A stretch of DNA of 43,985 bases from Mogibacterium sp. GTDB lineage: Bacteria; Bacillota; Clostridia; Peptostreptococcales; Anaerovoracaceae. Made by a program: the position numbers and the translations under genes. The stretch is taken from positions 1-43,985 of the forward strand of contig JAEUGJ010000024.1 in NCBI GenBank assembly GCA_016775335.1, read 5' to 3'. The number at the start of each line of letters is the position of its first letter. The stretch's first letter is position 1. Below the pieces are notes generated by a model. It made no database searches. It was not told the origin of the DNA and saw only the letters and a program-made list of their open reading frames with translations. Shown piece by piece: positions 30,922 to 40,072 of this stretch.

Positions 30922-31976
30922 ATCTCAATCCTTTCCGGCTGCCACTGAAAATGCCATTTTTCCTGCTCCACGATGCACAGGGTCATCCCATCCATCGCCG
31001 TCTTCCCCCGCCGCACCCGGCCGCCGCCGGCTGCGGCGGCCGCGGCACGCTGACACACGTTCCCCGTGCCGATGGTTCTCCGGACGAATTCCGACTCCGG
31101 GAATTCGCCGGAGACCCGCTCCAGCTCCGCTGGGGTGAATAAGCGGTAGGGAACCCGGCAATACTGCGCAAGCTGAATCAGCCCGGGTTCCCCGGCTTTC
31201 CGATCCACGGAGGCGATGCACCGAATGTCTTCCGGCTGCAGCCCCTCTTCCGCCAGCACCTGTTCCAGAAATTCCCGGAGCTTCTCAAAGGGCACGCCTT
31301 TCCGGCAGCCCATGCCCACTGCCAGTTTTCGGGGAATCAGGGTCAGACATTCTTTCGGCGCCTCCGTCTCCGGAAAGCCGATGATCCCATCCGGGGCTCC
31401 CATGTCTTCGGCCGGCCCGGCTCCCAATTGCCGAAGCACCACGTTCTCCGGCACCCTCCCGGAAAACTCCGCCGGAACGGTGCTTTGAAGAAGGATTTTT
31501 TTGTCCGAAAGCAGCTTCCCGGACACCCGGCGAAGGGCTTCCCGGTTCCCGATGCGAAGCCCGTTCCGCCGGGCGAAATCGTCAATGGCAAAGCATCCGT
31601 TCACGTCCGTGGCGGTGGTAATGGCCGGATCCGCCCCGATGCGCGCCCCGATTTCCCGGGCCAGGGCGTTGGCGCCCCCCATGTGCCCGGACAGAAGGGG
31701 GATGATATGGTTTCCCCGCTCGTCCATCACCAGCACCGGGCTGTCCTGCAGCTTGTCCTGCACCAGGGGCGCTACCGTGCGGAGGGCAATCCCCGCCGCC
31801 CCCACGAAGAGCAGGGGCTGATGTATGCGAAATCCCTCTGCCGCCCATTCTTCCAAGGATTCCTCCCGGCGGCGCAAGAGGGGGATGTACTCCTCCCAAC
31901 TCGCCATCAGGCGCTCCGCCAGCTCCCGCCCTCGAGGAGTGAACCAGGCGATTCGAATATATCGCTTTCCCATCAT
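30918..31976 (-). CDS. cbiG: Cobalt-precorrin-5A hydrolase
   Basis: A 352-residue protein with the CbiG layout: an N-terminal domain with FVGAAGIALRTVAPLVQDK and the PLLSGHMGGANALAREI motif, a variable middle, and a C-terminal domain with LAVGMGCRKGVPFEKL and SVDRKAGEPGL. It opens the ring-A lactone and releases acetaldehyde. It overlaps its neighbours cbiF and cbiH by 4 bases each. Confidence 0.93.
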   Translation of the reverse strand: MMGKRYIRIAWFTPRGRELAERLMASWEEYIPLLRRREESLEEWAAEGFRIHQPLLFVGAAGIALRTVAPLVQDKLQDSPVLVMDERGNHIIPLLSGHMGGANALAREIGARIGADPAITTATDVNGCFAIDDFARRNGLRIGNREALRRVSGKLLSDKKILLQSTVPAEFSGRVPENVVLRQLGAGPAEDMGAPDGIIGFPETEAPKECLTLIPRKLAVGMGCRKGVPFEKLREFLEQVLAEEGLQPEDIRCIASVDRKAGEPGLIQLAQYCRVPYRLFTPAELERVSGEFPESEFVRRTIGTGNVCQRAAAAAAGGGRVRRGKTAMDGMTLCIVEQEKWHFQWQPERIEM

Positions 31977-32734
31977 GGCTGCACCGCCTTTCGGTAGGCG
32001 GTTTCGAATTCCGGCGCGTACAGGCGGGAATCCGCATAGCCGCTTTTGGCAATCACATCCCCCACCAGGACCACCGCCAGGTTTCGGATGCCGTGGTCCT
32101 CGGCGGTCTTCGCCAGGGTCTCCACGGTGCAGATGTACTTCTCTTCTTCCGGCCAGGTGGCTTTGTACACGATGGCCGCCGGCGTGTCCTTCGGATATCC
32201 GCCCGCCATCAACCGCCGGGACAGTTCCTTCATCATTCCGGTGCTGAGGTAGATGGCCATGCTGGTGCGGTGGGCCGCAAAGGATTCAATCTGTTCCCTT
32301 TCCGGCACCTTGGTCCGCCCCTCCATCCGGGTAATGATCAGGGACTGGGACACCGCCGGCTGGGTGTATTCCAGGTTCAAAGATGCCGCCGCCCCGAAGC
32401 AGGCGCTGACGCCGGGACAGCTTTCGTACCGGATGTTCCGAGCATCCAGCTGCCGCATCTGCTCCTGCACCGCGCCGTAAATGCTGGGTTCTCCGGTATG
32501 CAGCCGCACCACCGTCTTTCCCGCTTCCTCTGCCTGCACCATCACCGAAATGATGTCATCCAGGGTCATCTCGGCGCTGTTGTGAATCGCACAACCGGAA
32601 TCCGCATATTCCAGGAGCTCCGGATTCACCAGAGAACCGGCATAGATCAGCACATCCGCCCGCTGAATCAGACGCATTCCCCGCACCGTTATCAAGTCCG
32701 CCGCGCCGCAGCCGGCACCTACGAAATATACCAT
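31973..32734 (-). CDS. cbiF: Cobalt-precorrin-4 C11-methyltransferase
   Basis: A 253-residue SAM-dependent tetrapyrrole methylase with VYFVGAGCGAADLITVRG at the start, VRLHTGEPSIYGA and ADVLIYAGSLVNPELL, typical of CbiF. It methylates C11 before the CbiG step. Seven bases separate it from cbiD. Confidence 0.94.
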   Translation of the reverse strand: MVYFVGAGCGAADLITVRGMRLIQRADVLIYAGSLVNPELLEYADSGCAIHNSAEMTLDDIISVMVQAEEAGKTVVRLHTGEPSIYGAVQEQMRQLDARNIRYESCPGVSACFGAAASLNLEYTQPAVSQSLIITRMEGRTKVPEREQIESFAAHRTSMAIYLSTGMMKELSRRLMAGGYPKDTPAAIVYKATWPEEEKYICTVETLAKTAEDHGIRNLAVVLVGDVIAKSGYADSRLYAPEFETAYRKAVQP

Positions 32735-32741
32735 CGATCCC

Positions 32742-33926
32742 TTATCCTTTCCTTAAACGCTCCGCTTGATCCGCCGCTTTCGCCGGCGCGGCGGATTCCC
32801 GCTCTAATTTCTCCAGCATATCCATCGCGCCCGGCGACGCCGCCAACAGGCCGAACTCATTGGAGTACAGAATACATTCCACCGGAAGCTCCTCCCCGGC
32901 CCGCTTTCTCAGATAGTACAGGATCCGGTCCATCACCGCATCCATGCTCTTCCGAAGCAGTTCCGGCGATTCCCCTTGAATAATGCCCAGGGCTTCCTCC
33001 GTCACCCGGCAGTTCAGAATGCCCCGCAGGGTATCCGTGCTTCCGCCGGCCCGAATCACCCCGGCCGCCAGCAGCTCCATCCGAGCGTCCCCTTCCTTGG
33101 AATGGGTATTCATGATGCCGCCGCTCACCTTAATCAGCTTGCCGATGTGACCGGTGAGGAGCATGCCCCGGAAACCCATCTCCCGGACCATGTCCACCGT
33201 ATCCCCCACGTAGTTGCTGCACTTCACGCTGCGGTTCAGGTCGTAGCCGTAAGTCTCCTTCATGAAATTCAGTCCGTAATTTCCCGGAGAGACGGCGGCA
33301 ATCCGGTCGCCCAGCGCCTTCCGCTGGTTCAGCTCCACCCGAATGGTGTCCAGAATCGCCCGGGTGCTCATGGGCTCCACAATTCCGGTGGTGCCCAGGA
33401 TGGAGATTCCCCCTTCAATGCCCAGCCGAGGGTTGAAGGTGCGTTCCGCCGCCGCCTCGCCGCCGGGTACGGAGAGAATGACCCGGATCCGCCCCCGAAA
33501 ATCCAGCAGCTCCGCCACTTCCGAAAGCTCCTTTTCGATCATCTGCCGGGGCACCCGGTTGATGGCCGCATTGCCCACGGGCTGATCCAGACCGGGCAGG
33601 GTCACCCGGCCCACGCCCGGGCCGCCCTCAATTTGGATTTCCAAGGCGCCGTCGCCTCGCTCTTCGGCACGCACCTCCGCCCTTACGTGGAGTCCCGTGG
33701 TCACGTCCGGATCGTCCCCGCCGTCCTTTACCACGGCGCACCGCACCCGATTTCCTTCCCGAAAAATATCTTTTACCTCGGTCCGGAACACCGCGCCGTC
33801 GGGGGTGATGATTTCGATTTCGTCCTTCACGCTGCCGGTGAGAAGCATGTACAGCGCCGCTTTGGCCGCCGCAGCTCCGCAGCTCCCGGTGGTGAACCCC
33901 TTCCGAAGTTCCTTCTTTGAATCCAT
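32742..33926 (-). CDS. cbiD: Cobalt-precorrin-5B C1-methyltransferase
   Basis: A 394-residue protein with the CbiD start RKGFTTGSCGAAAAKAAL, plus GRVTLPGLDQPVGNAAINRVPRQMI-type and GTTGIVEPMS motifs. It methylates C1 in the anaerobic pathway. CbiD presence, with CbiG and CbiK, shows this is the cobalt-early route. Three bases separate it from cbiC. Confidence 0.95.
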   Translation of the reverse strand: MDSKKELRKGFTTGSCGAAAAKAALYMLLTGSVKDEIEIITPDGAVFRTEVKDIFREGNRVRCAVVKDGGDDPDVTTGLHVRAEVRAEERGDGALEIQIEGGPGVGRVTLPGLDQPVGNAAINRVPRQMIEKELSEVAELLDFRGRIRVILSVPGGEAAAERTFNPRLGIEGGISILGTTGIVEPMSTRAILDTIRVELNQRKALGDRIAAVSPGNYGLNFMKETYGYDLNRSVKCSNYVGDTVDMVREMGFRGMLLTGHIGKLIKVSGGIMNTHSKEGDARMELLAAGVIRAGGSTDTLRGILNCRVTEEALGIIQGESPELLRKSMDAVMDRILYYLRKRAGEELPVECILYSNEFGLLAASPGAMDMLEKLERESAAPAKAADQAERLRKG

Positions 33927-33929
33927 GGT

Positions 33930-34598
33930 TTATTTCCTTTCCGGCACTTTTCCGTCCCGAATCTGATACAGCAGGGCATTGCAGATGGCCGCCGCCACAT
34001 TGCTGCCTCCCTTCCGGCCTCGGTTGATGATGCAAGGCACGCCGGACCGGAGAATCAGCTCCTTGGCCGGCACCACGTTCACAAAACCCACCGGCACGCC
34101 GATGATCAGTTCCGGCCGCCAGCCCGTCTTCTCCATGATTTCATGCAGGGACACCAGCGCCGTCGGCGCATTTCCCACCGCCACGATCAGGGGCTTGGGC
34201 AGCTTCGACGCCCGCTCCATGCTCACGGTCGCCCGGGTCACGCCCCGCGCCTTGGCTTCCGCCGCCACATCCGACTCCGCCATAAAACAGTGCACCTCGC
34301 CCCCCAGGGTGCTCAGGAATTTCTTGTTGATCCCCGACCGGGTCATGTTGGTATCCGTCACGATATCCCCGCCGGACCGCAGCACCCGGTAGGCGGTCTC
34401 CAGCGCATCCGAAGAGTACGTCATGGTCTCCGCATAGTCGAAATCCGCCGTGGTGTGAATCACCCGGCGCGTCACCGGATCCTGATCCGCGGGAAGGCAA
34501 ATGTCCCGCTCCCGCAGCTCCTCCCGGATAATCTCAAAACTCCGCTTCTCAATATTCCCCGGAAGCACGTATTCCGGCCGAATCTCGTCCCTCTTCAT
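33930..34598 (-). CDS. cbiC: Cobalt-precorrin-8 methylmutase
   Basis: A 222-residue protein with RRVIHTTADFDYAETM, including the conserved catalytic His, then VTDTNMTRSGINKK and GVPVGFVNVVPAKE. It moves the methyl group from C11 to C12 to give cobyrinate. I start it at 34598 after GGGAGAG; the reading stays open for 246 bases further upstream, but that part only mirrors cbiP in another frame. Confidence 0.94.
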   Translation of the reverse strand: MKRDEIRPEYVLPGNIEKRSFEIIREELRERDICLPADQDPVTRRVIHTTADFDYAETMTYSSDALETAYRVLRSGGDIVTDTNMTRSGINKKFLSTLGGEVHCFMAESDVAAEAKARGVTRATVSMERASKLPKPLIVAVGNAPTALVSLHEIMEKTGWRPELIIGVPVGFVNVVPAKELILRSGVPCIINRGRKGGSNVAAAICNALLYQIRDGKVPERK

Positions 34599-34614
34599 CT
34601 CTCCCGTTTCCTTC

Positions 34615-36111
34615 CTATTCCTCTCGCCACGCCGCCTCCCGCAGCATGCCGTAAATCCTCTCCATATCCAGGCTTTCCCGCACCAGGTCCGCCAGTCGGT
34701 CGTACTCCTTCTCCCGGCGCTGCCGAAAGCTCTCCCCGGAATTCTCCGGTAAAACCACGCTTTTTTTTGCCACCAACCTCCGGCAGATCTCCTCCGCCAC
34801 ATTGCCGGTATCGAAAATCCCGTGGACGTAGGTCCCGTACACATTTCCCTGCTGGATGCCGTTCTCTCCGCCGTCCGCCCGGCAGGTCAGCACCTCGCCT
34901 CCGTCGTTTCGGGTCTCTCCCATGTGAATCTCGTATCCCCGGTATTTCGCATCCGCCAAGCCGCCGAGAATGCCGGTTCGGAAGGTCATCCTTCCCTCTG
35001 CCTGCTGCCGGTTTTTCTGCCGTTTCAGCACCGTCTCCCCGGGAAGAAGCCCCAGCCCCTTCAGGCAGCCGCCCTCTTCCACCGAATCCGGGTCCGACAC
35101 CCTCCGGCCCAGCATCTGGTATCCGCCGCAAATGCCGAACACCGGCACCTGCTCCGCCATCTTTCGGATTTTCTCCGCCAGCCCGGTCTCCCAAAGCCAG
35201 CGCAGATCCCCGATGGTGTTCTTGGTCCCGGGCATGATCACCATATCCACTCCCGCCAGCTCCTCCGGTCGCGTGATGTAGCGAATGCCCACTCCCGGTA
35301 TCATCTCAAAGGGAGCGACGTCCGTAAAATTAGAAATTCGCGGCAGCCGAAGGACGCCGATGTTCACCAAGCCGGACGCCGTTCCCTCAAATCGGGTGCT
35401 GAGGCTGTCCTCGTCGTCGATGTTCAGCGGGCAGTAGGGCACCGTGCCGATTACCGGGATGCCCGTCTTCTCCTCCAGCATTTGGATGCCGGAATCCAGG
35501 AGGGTCACATCCCCCCGGAATTTATTGATAATCAAGCCTTTAATTCGCCGCTGTTCTCCCGGTGGCAGCAGCATCACCGTTCCGTAGAGCTGGGCGAACA
35601 CGCCGCCCCGGTCGATATCTCCCACCAGGATTACCGGGGCATCCACCATCTCCGCCAGCCCCATGTTCACGATATCGTTTTCCTTCAGGTTGATCTCCGC
35701 CGGGCTTCCGGCCCCCTCAATGACGATGATGTCGTTCTCCGCCGCCAGCTTTTGAAAGGCCCTTCGGATGTCCGGAATGAGCCGGGTTTTGTAGCGGAAG
35801 TATTCCCGGGCCGGCATATCCCGAAGCACCTCTCCGTTGACGATGACCTGAGAGCCGATGTCGTTGGTGGGTTTTAACAAAATGGGATTCATGTATACCG
35901 ATGGCTCGATGCCGGCGCATTCCGCCTGCATCACCTGAGCTCGTCCCATCTCCAGGCCCTCCTTCGTCACGAAGGAATTCAGCGCCATATTCTGGGATTT
36001 GAAGGGCGCCACCCGGTATCCGTCCTGCCGGAACACCCGGCACAGCCCGCCGGCCAGCAGGCTTTTCCCCGCATTGGACATGGTACCCTGTACCATAATT
36101 ACTTTTGCCAT
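34615..36111 (-). CDS. cbiP: Cobyric acid synthase
   Basis: A 498-residue amidotransferase. The N-terminal P-loop region reads MVQGTMSNAGKSLLAGGLCR, VGDIDRGGVFAQLYGT follows, and the C-terminal glutaminase has its nucleophile Cys in FGICGGYQMLG. It amidates the b, d, e and g side chains. It starts immediately after the ABC ATPase stop without a gap. Confidence 0.95.
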   Translation of the reverse strand: MAKVIMVQGTMSNAGKSLLAGGLCRVFRQDGYRVAPFKSQNMALNSFVTKEGLEMGRAQVMQAECAGIEPSVYMNPILLKPTNDIGSQVIVNGEVLRDMPAREYFRYKTRLIPDIRRAFQKLAAENDIIVIEGAGSPAEINLKENDIVNMGLAEMVDAPVILVGDIDRGGVFAQLYGTVMLLPPGEQRRIKGLIINKFRGDVTLLDSGIQMLEEKTGIPVIGTVPYCPLNIDDEDSLSTRFEGTASGLVNIGVLRLPRISNFTDVAPFEMIPGVGIRYITRPEELAGVDMVIMPGTKNTIGDLRWLWETGLAEKIRKMAEQVPVFGICGGYQMLGRRVSDPDSVEEGGCLKGLGLLPGETVLKRQKNRQQAEGRMTFRTGILGGLADAKYRGYEIHMGETRNDGGEVLTCRADGGENGIQQGNVYGTYVHGIFDTGNVAEEICRRLVAKKSVVLPENSGESFRQRREKEYDRLADLVRESLDMERIYGMLREAAWREE

Positions 36112-36906
36112 CTATCCGATCCATTTCCGAAGTGCTTCTGCGTATTCGTGAATGCCCCGGGCCACTTCTTCCCCGGCACCCTCTTGCAGCCCAAAGAGCT
36201 GTTCCAAATTTCTTCCGGTAATCACCTCTTCCGGCGTCCCGATGCAGGCCACCCGGCCGCCGCCGATGCAGGCCACCCGGTCCGCTGCGGCGGGAACGAA
36301 CTCCAGCTCGTGCATGGAGAGGATTACCCCGATTTTCTTCTGCTTCGCAATGCGCCGAATCACCGAGAGGAGGTCCATCTTGAACTGGATATCCAGAAAG
36401 GACGTGGGCTCATCCAGCACCAGGATTTCCGGCTCCTGACACAGGGCCCGGGCCAACATGATCCGCTGCCGCTGCCCGTCGCTGATTCGGTTGTAATCCG
36501 CATCCCCAAAGGCTTCTCCCTGCACGGTTCGGAGGGCTTCCTCTGCAATCTGCCAATCGGCTTCCGAAAGGATGCCCAGCTTTCCCGTGTACGGGTAGCG
36601 GCCCGTGGCCACCATCTCCCGACAGGTCATCCATTCCGGACGAGGCCGCTCCGTAGTGACCAGCGCCATCTTTCGGGCCAGCTCTCCCCGTTCGATTTCC
36701 TGCATCTTCCGTTCGCTGAGAAATACCGCTCCGCGGATTTCCGGCAGCTGGGCGGTAAGGGTGCGAAGCAGGGTGGATTTGCCCGCGCCGTTGGGGCCGA
36801 TCAGAGCCAGCACTTCCCCGGGCTTTACCTGAAGGTTCACATCTTCCACGATGACCTTCCCATCGTATCCCGTATCCAGGGTGCGGGTCTTCAATTCCGT
36901 ACTCAT
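36112..36906 (-). CDS. btuD: ABC transporter ATPase, corrinoid/iron-complex type
   Basis: A 264-residue ATPase with Walker A GPNGAGKST at 37-45, a variant signature ISDGQRQR (usually LSGGQRQR) and Walker B ILVLDEPTSFLD. FecE/BtuD family. It powers the permease encoded upstream, whose stop overlaps this start by 4 bases. Placement in the B12 operon supports cobalamin or corrinoid uptake; iron-siderophore import is the alternative family substrate. Confidence 0.85.
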   Translation of the reverse strand: MSTELKTRTLDTGYDGKVIVEDVNLQVKPGEVLALIGPNGAGKSTLLRTLTAQLPEIRGAVFLSERKMQEIERGELARKMALVTTERPRPEWMTCREMVATGRYPYTGKLGILSEADWQIAEEALRTVQGEAFGDADYNRISDGQRQRIMLARALCQEPEILVLDEPTSFLDIQFKMDLLSVIRRIAKQKKIGVILSMHELEFVPAAADRVACIGGGRVACIGTPEEVITGRNLEQLFGLQEGAGEEVARGIHEYAEALRKWIG

Positions 36907-37925
36907 GGGCGCCCCCCCTTTCGCCGTACCATCATGGTGAGCACCACCGGCACCAGAAATACGGCGGTGACGGAGCTGATGCTCAGTTCCGTGGGCGCGA
37001 ACAGGGTGCGGGCGATGCCGTCGCACATCAATGTCACCACTGCGCCTCCCAGGAAGCAGGCGGGAATCATCCGGATGGGCTCATCGGAACGGATCAAGCC
37101 CCGAATCAGGTGTGGCACCGCAATGCCCACAAAGGAAATGGGGCCCGCAAAAGCGGTCACCACGCCAGAGAGCAGGCTGGAAATCAGAATCAGGGCGATT
37201 CGCAGTCCCCGGATGTTCACGCCCATGCTCCGGGCGTAGGTTTCCCCCAGCCGGTAGGCCCCCATGGGCTTGGACAGGAAGAAGGCCGCCAGCACGCCCA
37301 GACCGATCAGGGCGGCGGACAGGCGCACGCCGGACCACTGGATGCCCGACAGGCTTCCCAGGGACCAGTTGTGCAGGTTCACGATGTTGGAATCGTCCGC
37401 AAAGGTGACCACGAAATCCGTCACCGCGGAGCAGATGTAACCCACCATTACCCCGGCCACCACCAGCAGGGACATGTTCTTTATTTTTCCCGAAAGCAGC
37501 AAGACGAATCCCATCACCAGCAGGGATCCCAGGAAGGCGGTGACCGTCATTCCCAAAGCACTGAGGGTGATGCCCTTCCCCAGCAGAAAAACCATGGCCA
37601 GCGCCACCGTCAGCTTCGCCCCGGAGGAAATGCCCAGAACGTAGGGACCGGCGATGGGGTTGGCGAAGAAGATCTGCAGCAGATATCCGGATATGGAAAG
37701 GGCGCCTCCCAGCAGGATTCCGGCGAGAATCCGCGGCAGGCGAATATTGTACACGATGTCATAGGCGGTGCTCTCCCCGCCTCCCCTCATCAGGTTCCAA
37801 ATTTCCCGGAGGGAGATGGCACTGCTTCCCAGGCAGAGGTTCATCACTGCCAGTAAAAGCAGCAGAACGGTCAGTCCCACCAGAGCCGAAACGTATCTCC
37901 GTCCGAGTGTTTTACCCCTTTTCAC
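36903..37925 (-). CDS. btuC: ABC transporter permease, corrinoid/iron-complex type
   Basis: A 340-residue FecCD/BtuC-family permease with about ten membrane helices. Conserved features are RLPRILAGILLGGALSISG and the IAVPHLIRGL coupling region near the C-terminus. It forms the channel of the importer with the ATPase and lipoprotein encoded on either side. Confidence 0.87.
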   Translation of the reverse strand: MKRGKTLGRRYVSALVGLTVLLLLLAVMNLCLGSSAISLREIWNLMRGGGESTAYDIVYNIRLPRILAGILLGGALSISGYLLQIFFANPIAGPYVLGISSGAKLTVALAMVFLLGKGITLSALGMTVTAFLGSLLVMGFVLLLSGKIKNMSLLVVAGVMVGYICSAVTDFVVTFADDSNIVNLHNWSLGSLSGIQWSGVRLSAALIGLGVLAAFFLSKPMGAYRLGETYARSMGVNIRGLRIALILISSLLSGVVTAFAGPISFVGIAVPHLIRGLIRSDEPIRMIPACFLGGAVVTLMCDGIARTLFAPTELSISSVTAVFLVPVVLTMMVRRKGGRP

Positions 37926-37940
37926 GCAGACTCCTTTCCT

Positions 37941-39491
37941 TTACTTCTCGATTTTCTTCAGTACCTTGAGGGAGCGGTCCTCCCCCTTCAGCACCCGGTT
38001 CATATCTTCCATAAAATCCGCAGACTTTGTACTGTTCTGGAAGAATCCCGGCGGAAGGCAGTAGACCCGACCTTCCCGCACCGCCTTGAATTTCTTCAGC
38101 AGCGGGGATTTCTTCTTCAGCTGCGCCACGGTTTCGATGGGTTCCTCGATGGTGCTGTTGTAGATCAGCACATCCCCATTCTTGGCGATGCGGTAAAAAT
38201 CCTCCATCTGAATGTTCAAGGTGGACCGCATGGACTCCTCCGACGCCTTCTCCGCCGCCAGATATTTTCCCCCGGACTGACGGATCATGGCGGCGAGATA
38301 ATCCCCCGACGCCCGTACCGTAACGCTTCCGCCGGAGTTCACGGCGAACACCGCCACGGTCTTACCGGTGCGCTTCTTCTCCGATACCTTTCGGATGCGG
38401 GCCGCCTCCTTCTCAAAAAATTTATCCGCAGCTTCGGATTTTCCGTACAGCGCCCCGTACAGCTTCACCCATTCCAGACGGCCCAGTGGGCTCTTCTCGT
38501 AGCTGGACCGTTCCACCATCACCGGAATCCCCAGGGATTCCAGCTTCTCCTTCGCCGCCGGCGAATGGTAGATCATGGTATTCTCGATGGCCAGGTCACA
38601 GCCCTTCCCCCGAAGGAGTTCGTAGTCCGGCGCGCTGTACCGGCCGGCATATTGAATCTTTCCGGATTTCACCATCTTGGCGATTCCCTTCACGTGCCAT
38701 CCGTTGGCCCGGGTTCCCGTGTACCCCACGCCGGTGAGGCCGCCGATCTGCCGGATGGGATCCATGGCCGCCGTGGACACCACATAGGTGTTCTGCAGCG
38801 GCAGCGGCAGCGGCGTGATGTTCTTGGCCAAATTCTTCGGCGCTTTCGCCCCTTCCGGAATCAGGAGGAACAGATCCTTGGCCCCCAAAGTAAGCAATGT
38901 GTAGGTCTTCCCGTCTTTTTCGTACCGGTCCAGAGTAAATTCCTTGGCCGCTTCCAGCTTCTGCCGCCCCCGGTACTTCAGTCCGGAAATTTCCGGCGCC
39001 CGGGTGATGTTCCCCCGCTTCACTCCCTCGGAGCCGGCAGTCTTTGCCTCGGCGGATTTGTTTTTGCCGGAAGATGTTCCCGGGGCGTGCACCGTAATTC
39101 GGTATTTGATTTCATGAGGCTCGCTCATGGCGGTGGTGTCCCCGATGACCTCGAATTCCTCATCGTATTCTTCGAAGGGGATGGTAAAAACAGAATTATC
39201 TCCCACCTTCGCCTCGTTCATGTACTTCCGACCGTCCACCACCATGTAGTCGTAGTAGGAGCTGCTCCACACCAGCTTCACCCGGTGCGCGCCGTTCTTC
39301 TCCGTAACGTCAGCAGGGGATTCCACGCTGGCGCGTCCGGAACCCCCTGTCATCGTCACTTCACAGGATTGCGCCTTCTCACCCCTCGTGTCGGACGGAT
39401 TGTTGCATCCGGAAAGCATGACGGCGAGAATCAGCAGAAGAACCAGCCCCCGAATTCCGGGAAACCCTCGTCTCAACTGCATCCTGTTCAT
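37941..39491 (-). CDS. btuF: Corrinoid-type substrate-binding lipoprotein with extra N-terminal domain
   Basis: A 516-residue lipoprotein (signal peptide with lipobox LSGC near residue 29). The C-terminal part (about 195-510) is a BtuF/FepB-type binding protein (TYVVSTAAMDPIRQIGGL; ESLGIPVMVERSSYE). The N-terminal part (about 45-140) is an extra beta domain resembling the whole of the small lipoprotein encoded next door (YDYMVVDGRKY, then FxxPxxExDxEFxxxGDT pattern). It should capture a corrinoid or metal complex outside the membrane and deliver it to BtuCD. The extra domain may bind a second ligand. Confidence 0.82.
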   Translation of the reverse strand: MNRMQLRRGFPGIRGLVLLLILAVMLSGCNNPSDTRGEKAQSCEVTMTGGSGRASVESPADVTEKNGAHRVKLVWSSSYYDYMVVDGRKYMNEAKVGDNSVFTIPFEEYDEEFEVIGDTTAMSEPHEIKYRITVHAPGTSSGKNKSAEAKTAGSEGVKRGNITRAPEISGLKYRGRQKLEAAKEFTLDRYEKDGKTYTLLTLGAKDLFLLIPEGAKAPKNLAKNITPLPLPLQNTYVVSTAAMDPIRQIGGLTGVGYTGTRANGWHVKGIAKMVKSGKIQYAGRYSAPDYELLRGKGCDLAIENTMIYHSPAAKEKLESLGIPVMVERSSYEKSPLGRLEWVKLYGALYGKSEAADKFFEKEAARIRKVSEKKRTGKTVAVFAVNSGGSVTVRASGDYLAAMIRQSGGKYLAAEKASEESMRSTLNIQMEDFYRIAKNGDVLIYNSTIEEPIETVAQLKKKSPLLKKFKAVREGRVYCLPPGFFQNSTKSADFMEDMNRVLKGEDRSLKVLKKIEK

Positions 39492-39493
39492 CT

Positions 39494-39982
39494 TTATTTA
39501 TCTTCTTTCACCGGGTTGGTGACCTTTACCTTGTGGTCGTACCATTTTCCCTTTGTGCCGATCAGGGCGCAGTCGAATTCCTTGTCGATTTCCGGTACCG
39601 GAACGTCAAAGGCATAGGCTTCTTCGGTGGTTCCGTCCTCGTACTTCACCTTCTCTGTCGTCGGCTGCAGCAGGTCGTCCTTGTCCTGCTTCTTGGCCTC
39701 TTCTGCGGTTCCCGGGTACAGGTTCACGATATGGGTGGAGGCCAGAGTCACGTGGATGGTCATCTTGCCGTCCTTTACCGTCAGGGTTCCCTTGCCGTCT
39801 TTGGTCTCATTTACGTGGAACATGCGGCTGTCCGTGGTGAACTCCGCAGTGTAGGTGCCGTCCTCCAGGCCGGAGGAATTCTTGTTCGAGCTGCCGCAGG
39901 CCGCCAGGGTGAAAATCATGATGGCGGACAGCGCTGCGATAAGCCACAACTTGCTCTTCTTTGTCAATTCAAATTTCTTCAT
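39494..39982 (-). CDS. Small lipoprotein with beta domain shared with the BtuF N-terminus
   Basis: A 162-residue lipoprotein: signal peptide with lipobox LAAC near residue 29, then one domain starting DGTYTAEFTTDSRMFHV, with GKGTLTVKDGKMTIHVTL and a late AFDVPVPEIDKEFDCALIGT. The beta-rich pattern is NEAT-like and recurs at the N-terminus of the neighbouring binding protein. Location suggests a role in capturing corrinoid, cobalt or haem-like ligands at the surface; not demonstrated. Two bases separate it from btuF. Confidence 0.65.
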   Translation of the reverse strand: MKKFELTKKSKLWLIAALSAIMIFTLAACGSSNKNSSGLEDGTYTAEFTTDSRMFHVNETKDGKGTLTVKDGKMTIHVTLASTHIVNLYPGTAEEAKKQDKDDLLQPTTEKVKYEDGTTEEAYAFDVPVPEIDKEFDCALIGTKGKWYDHKVKVTNPVKEDK

Positions 39983-40072
39983 TGGTATATGTTTCTCCTC
40001 ATTCTAATTATCGATTCGATGGGTGTGAAATATTGTAAATTTCAATACTGTTTACCTTATTTGTTTTTAACC

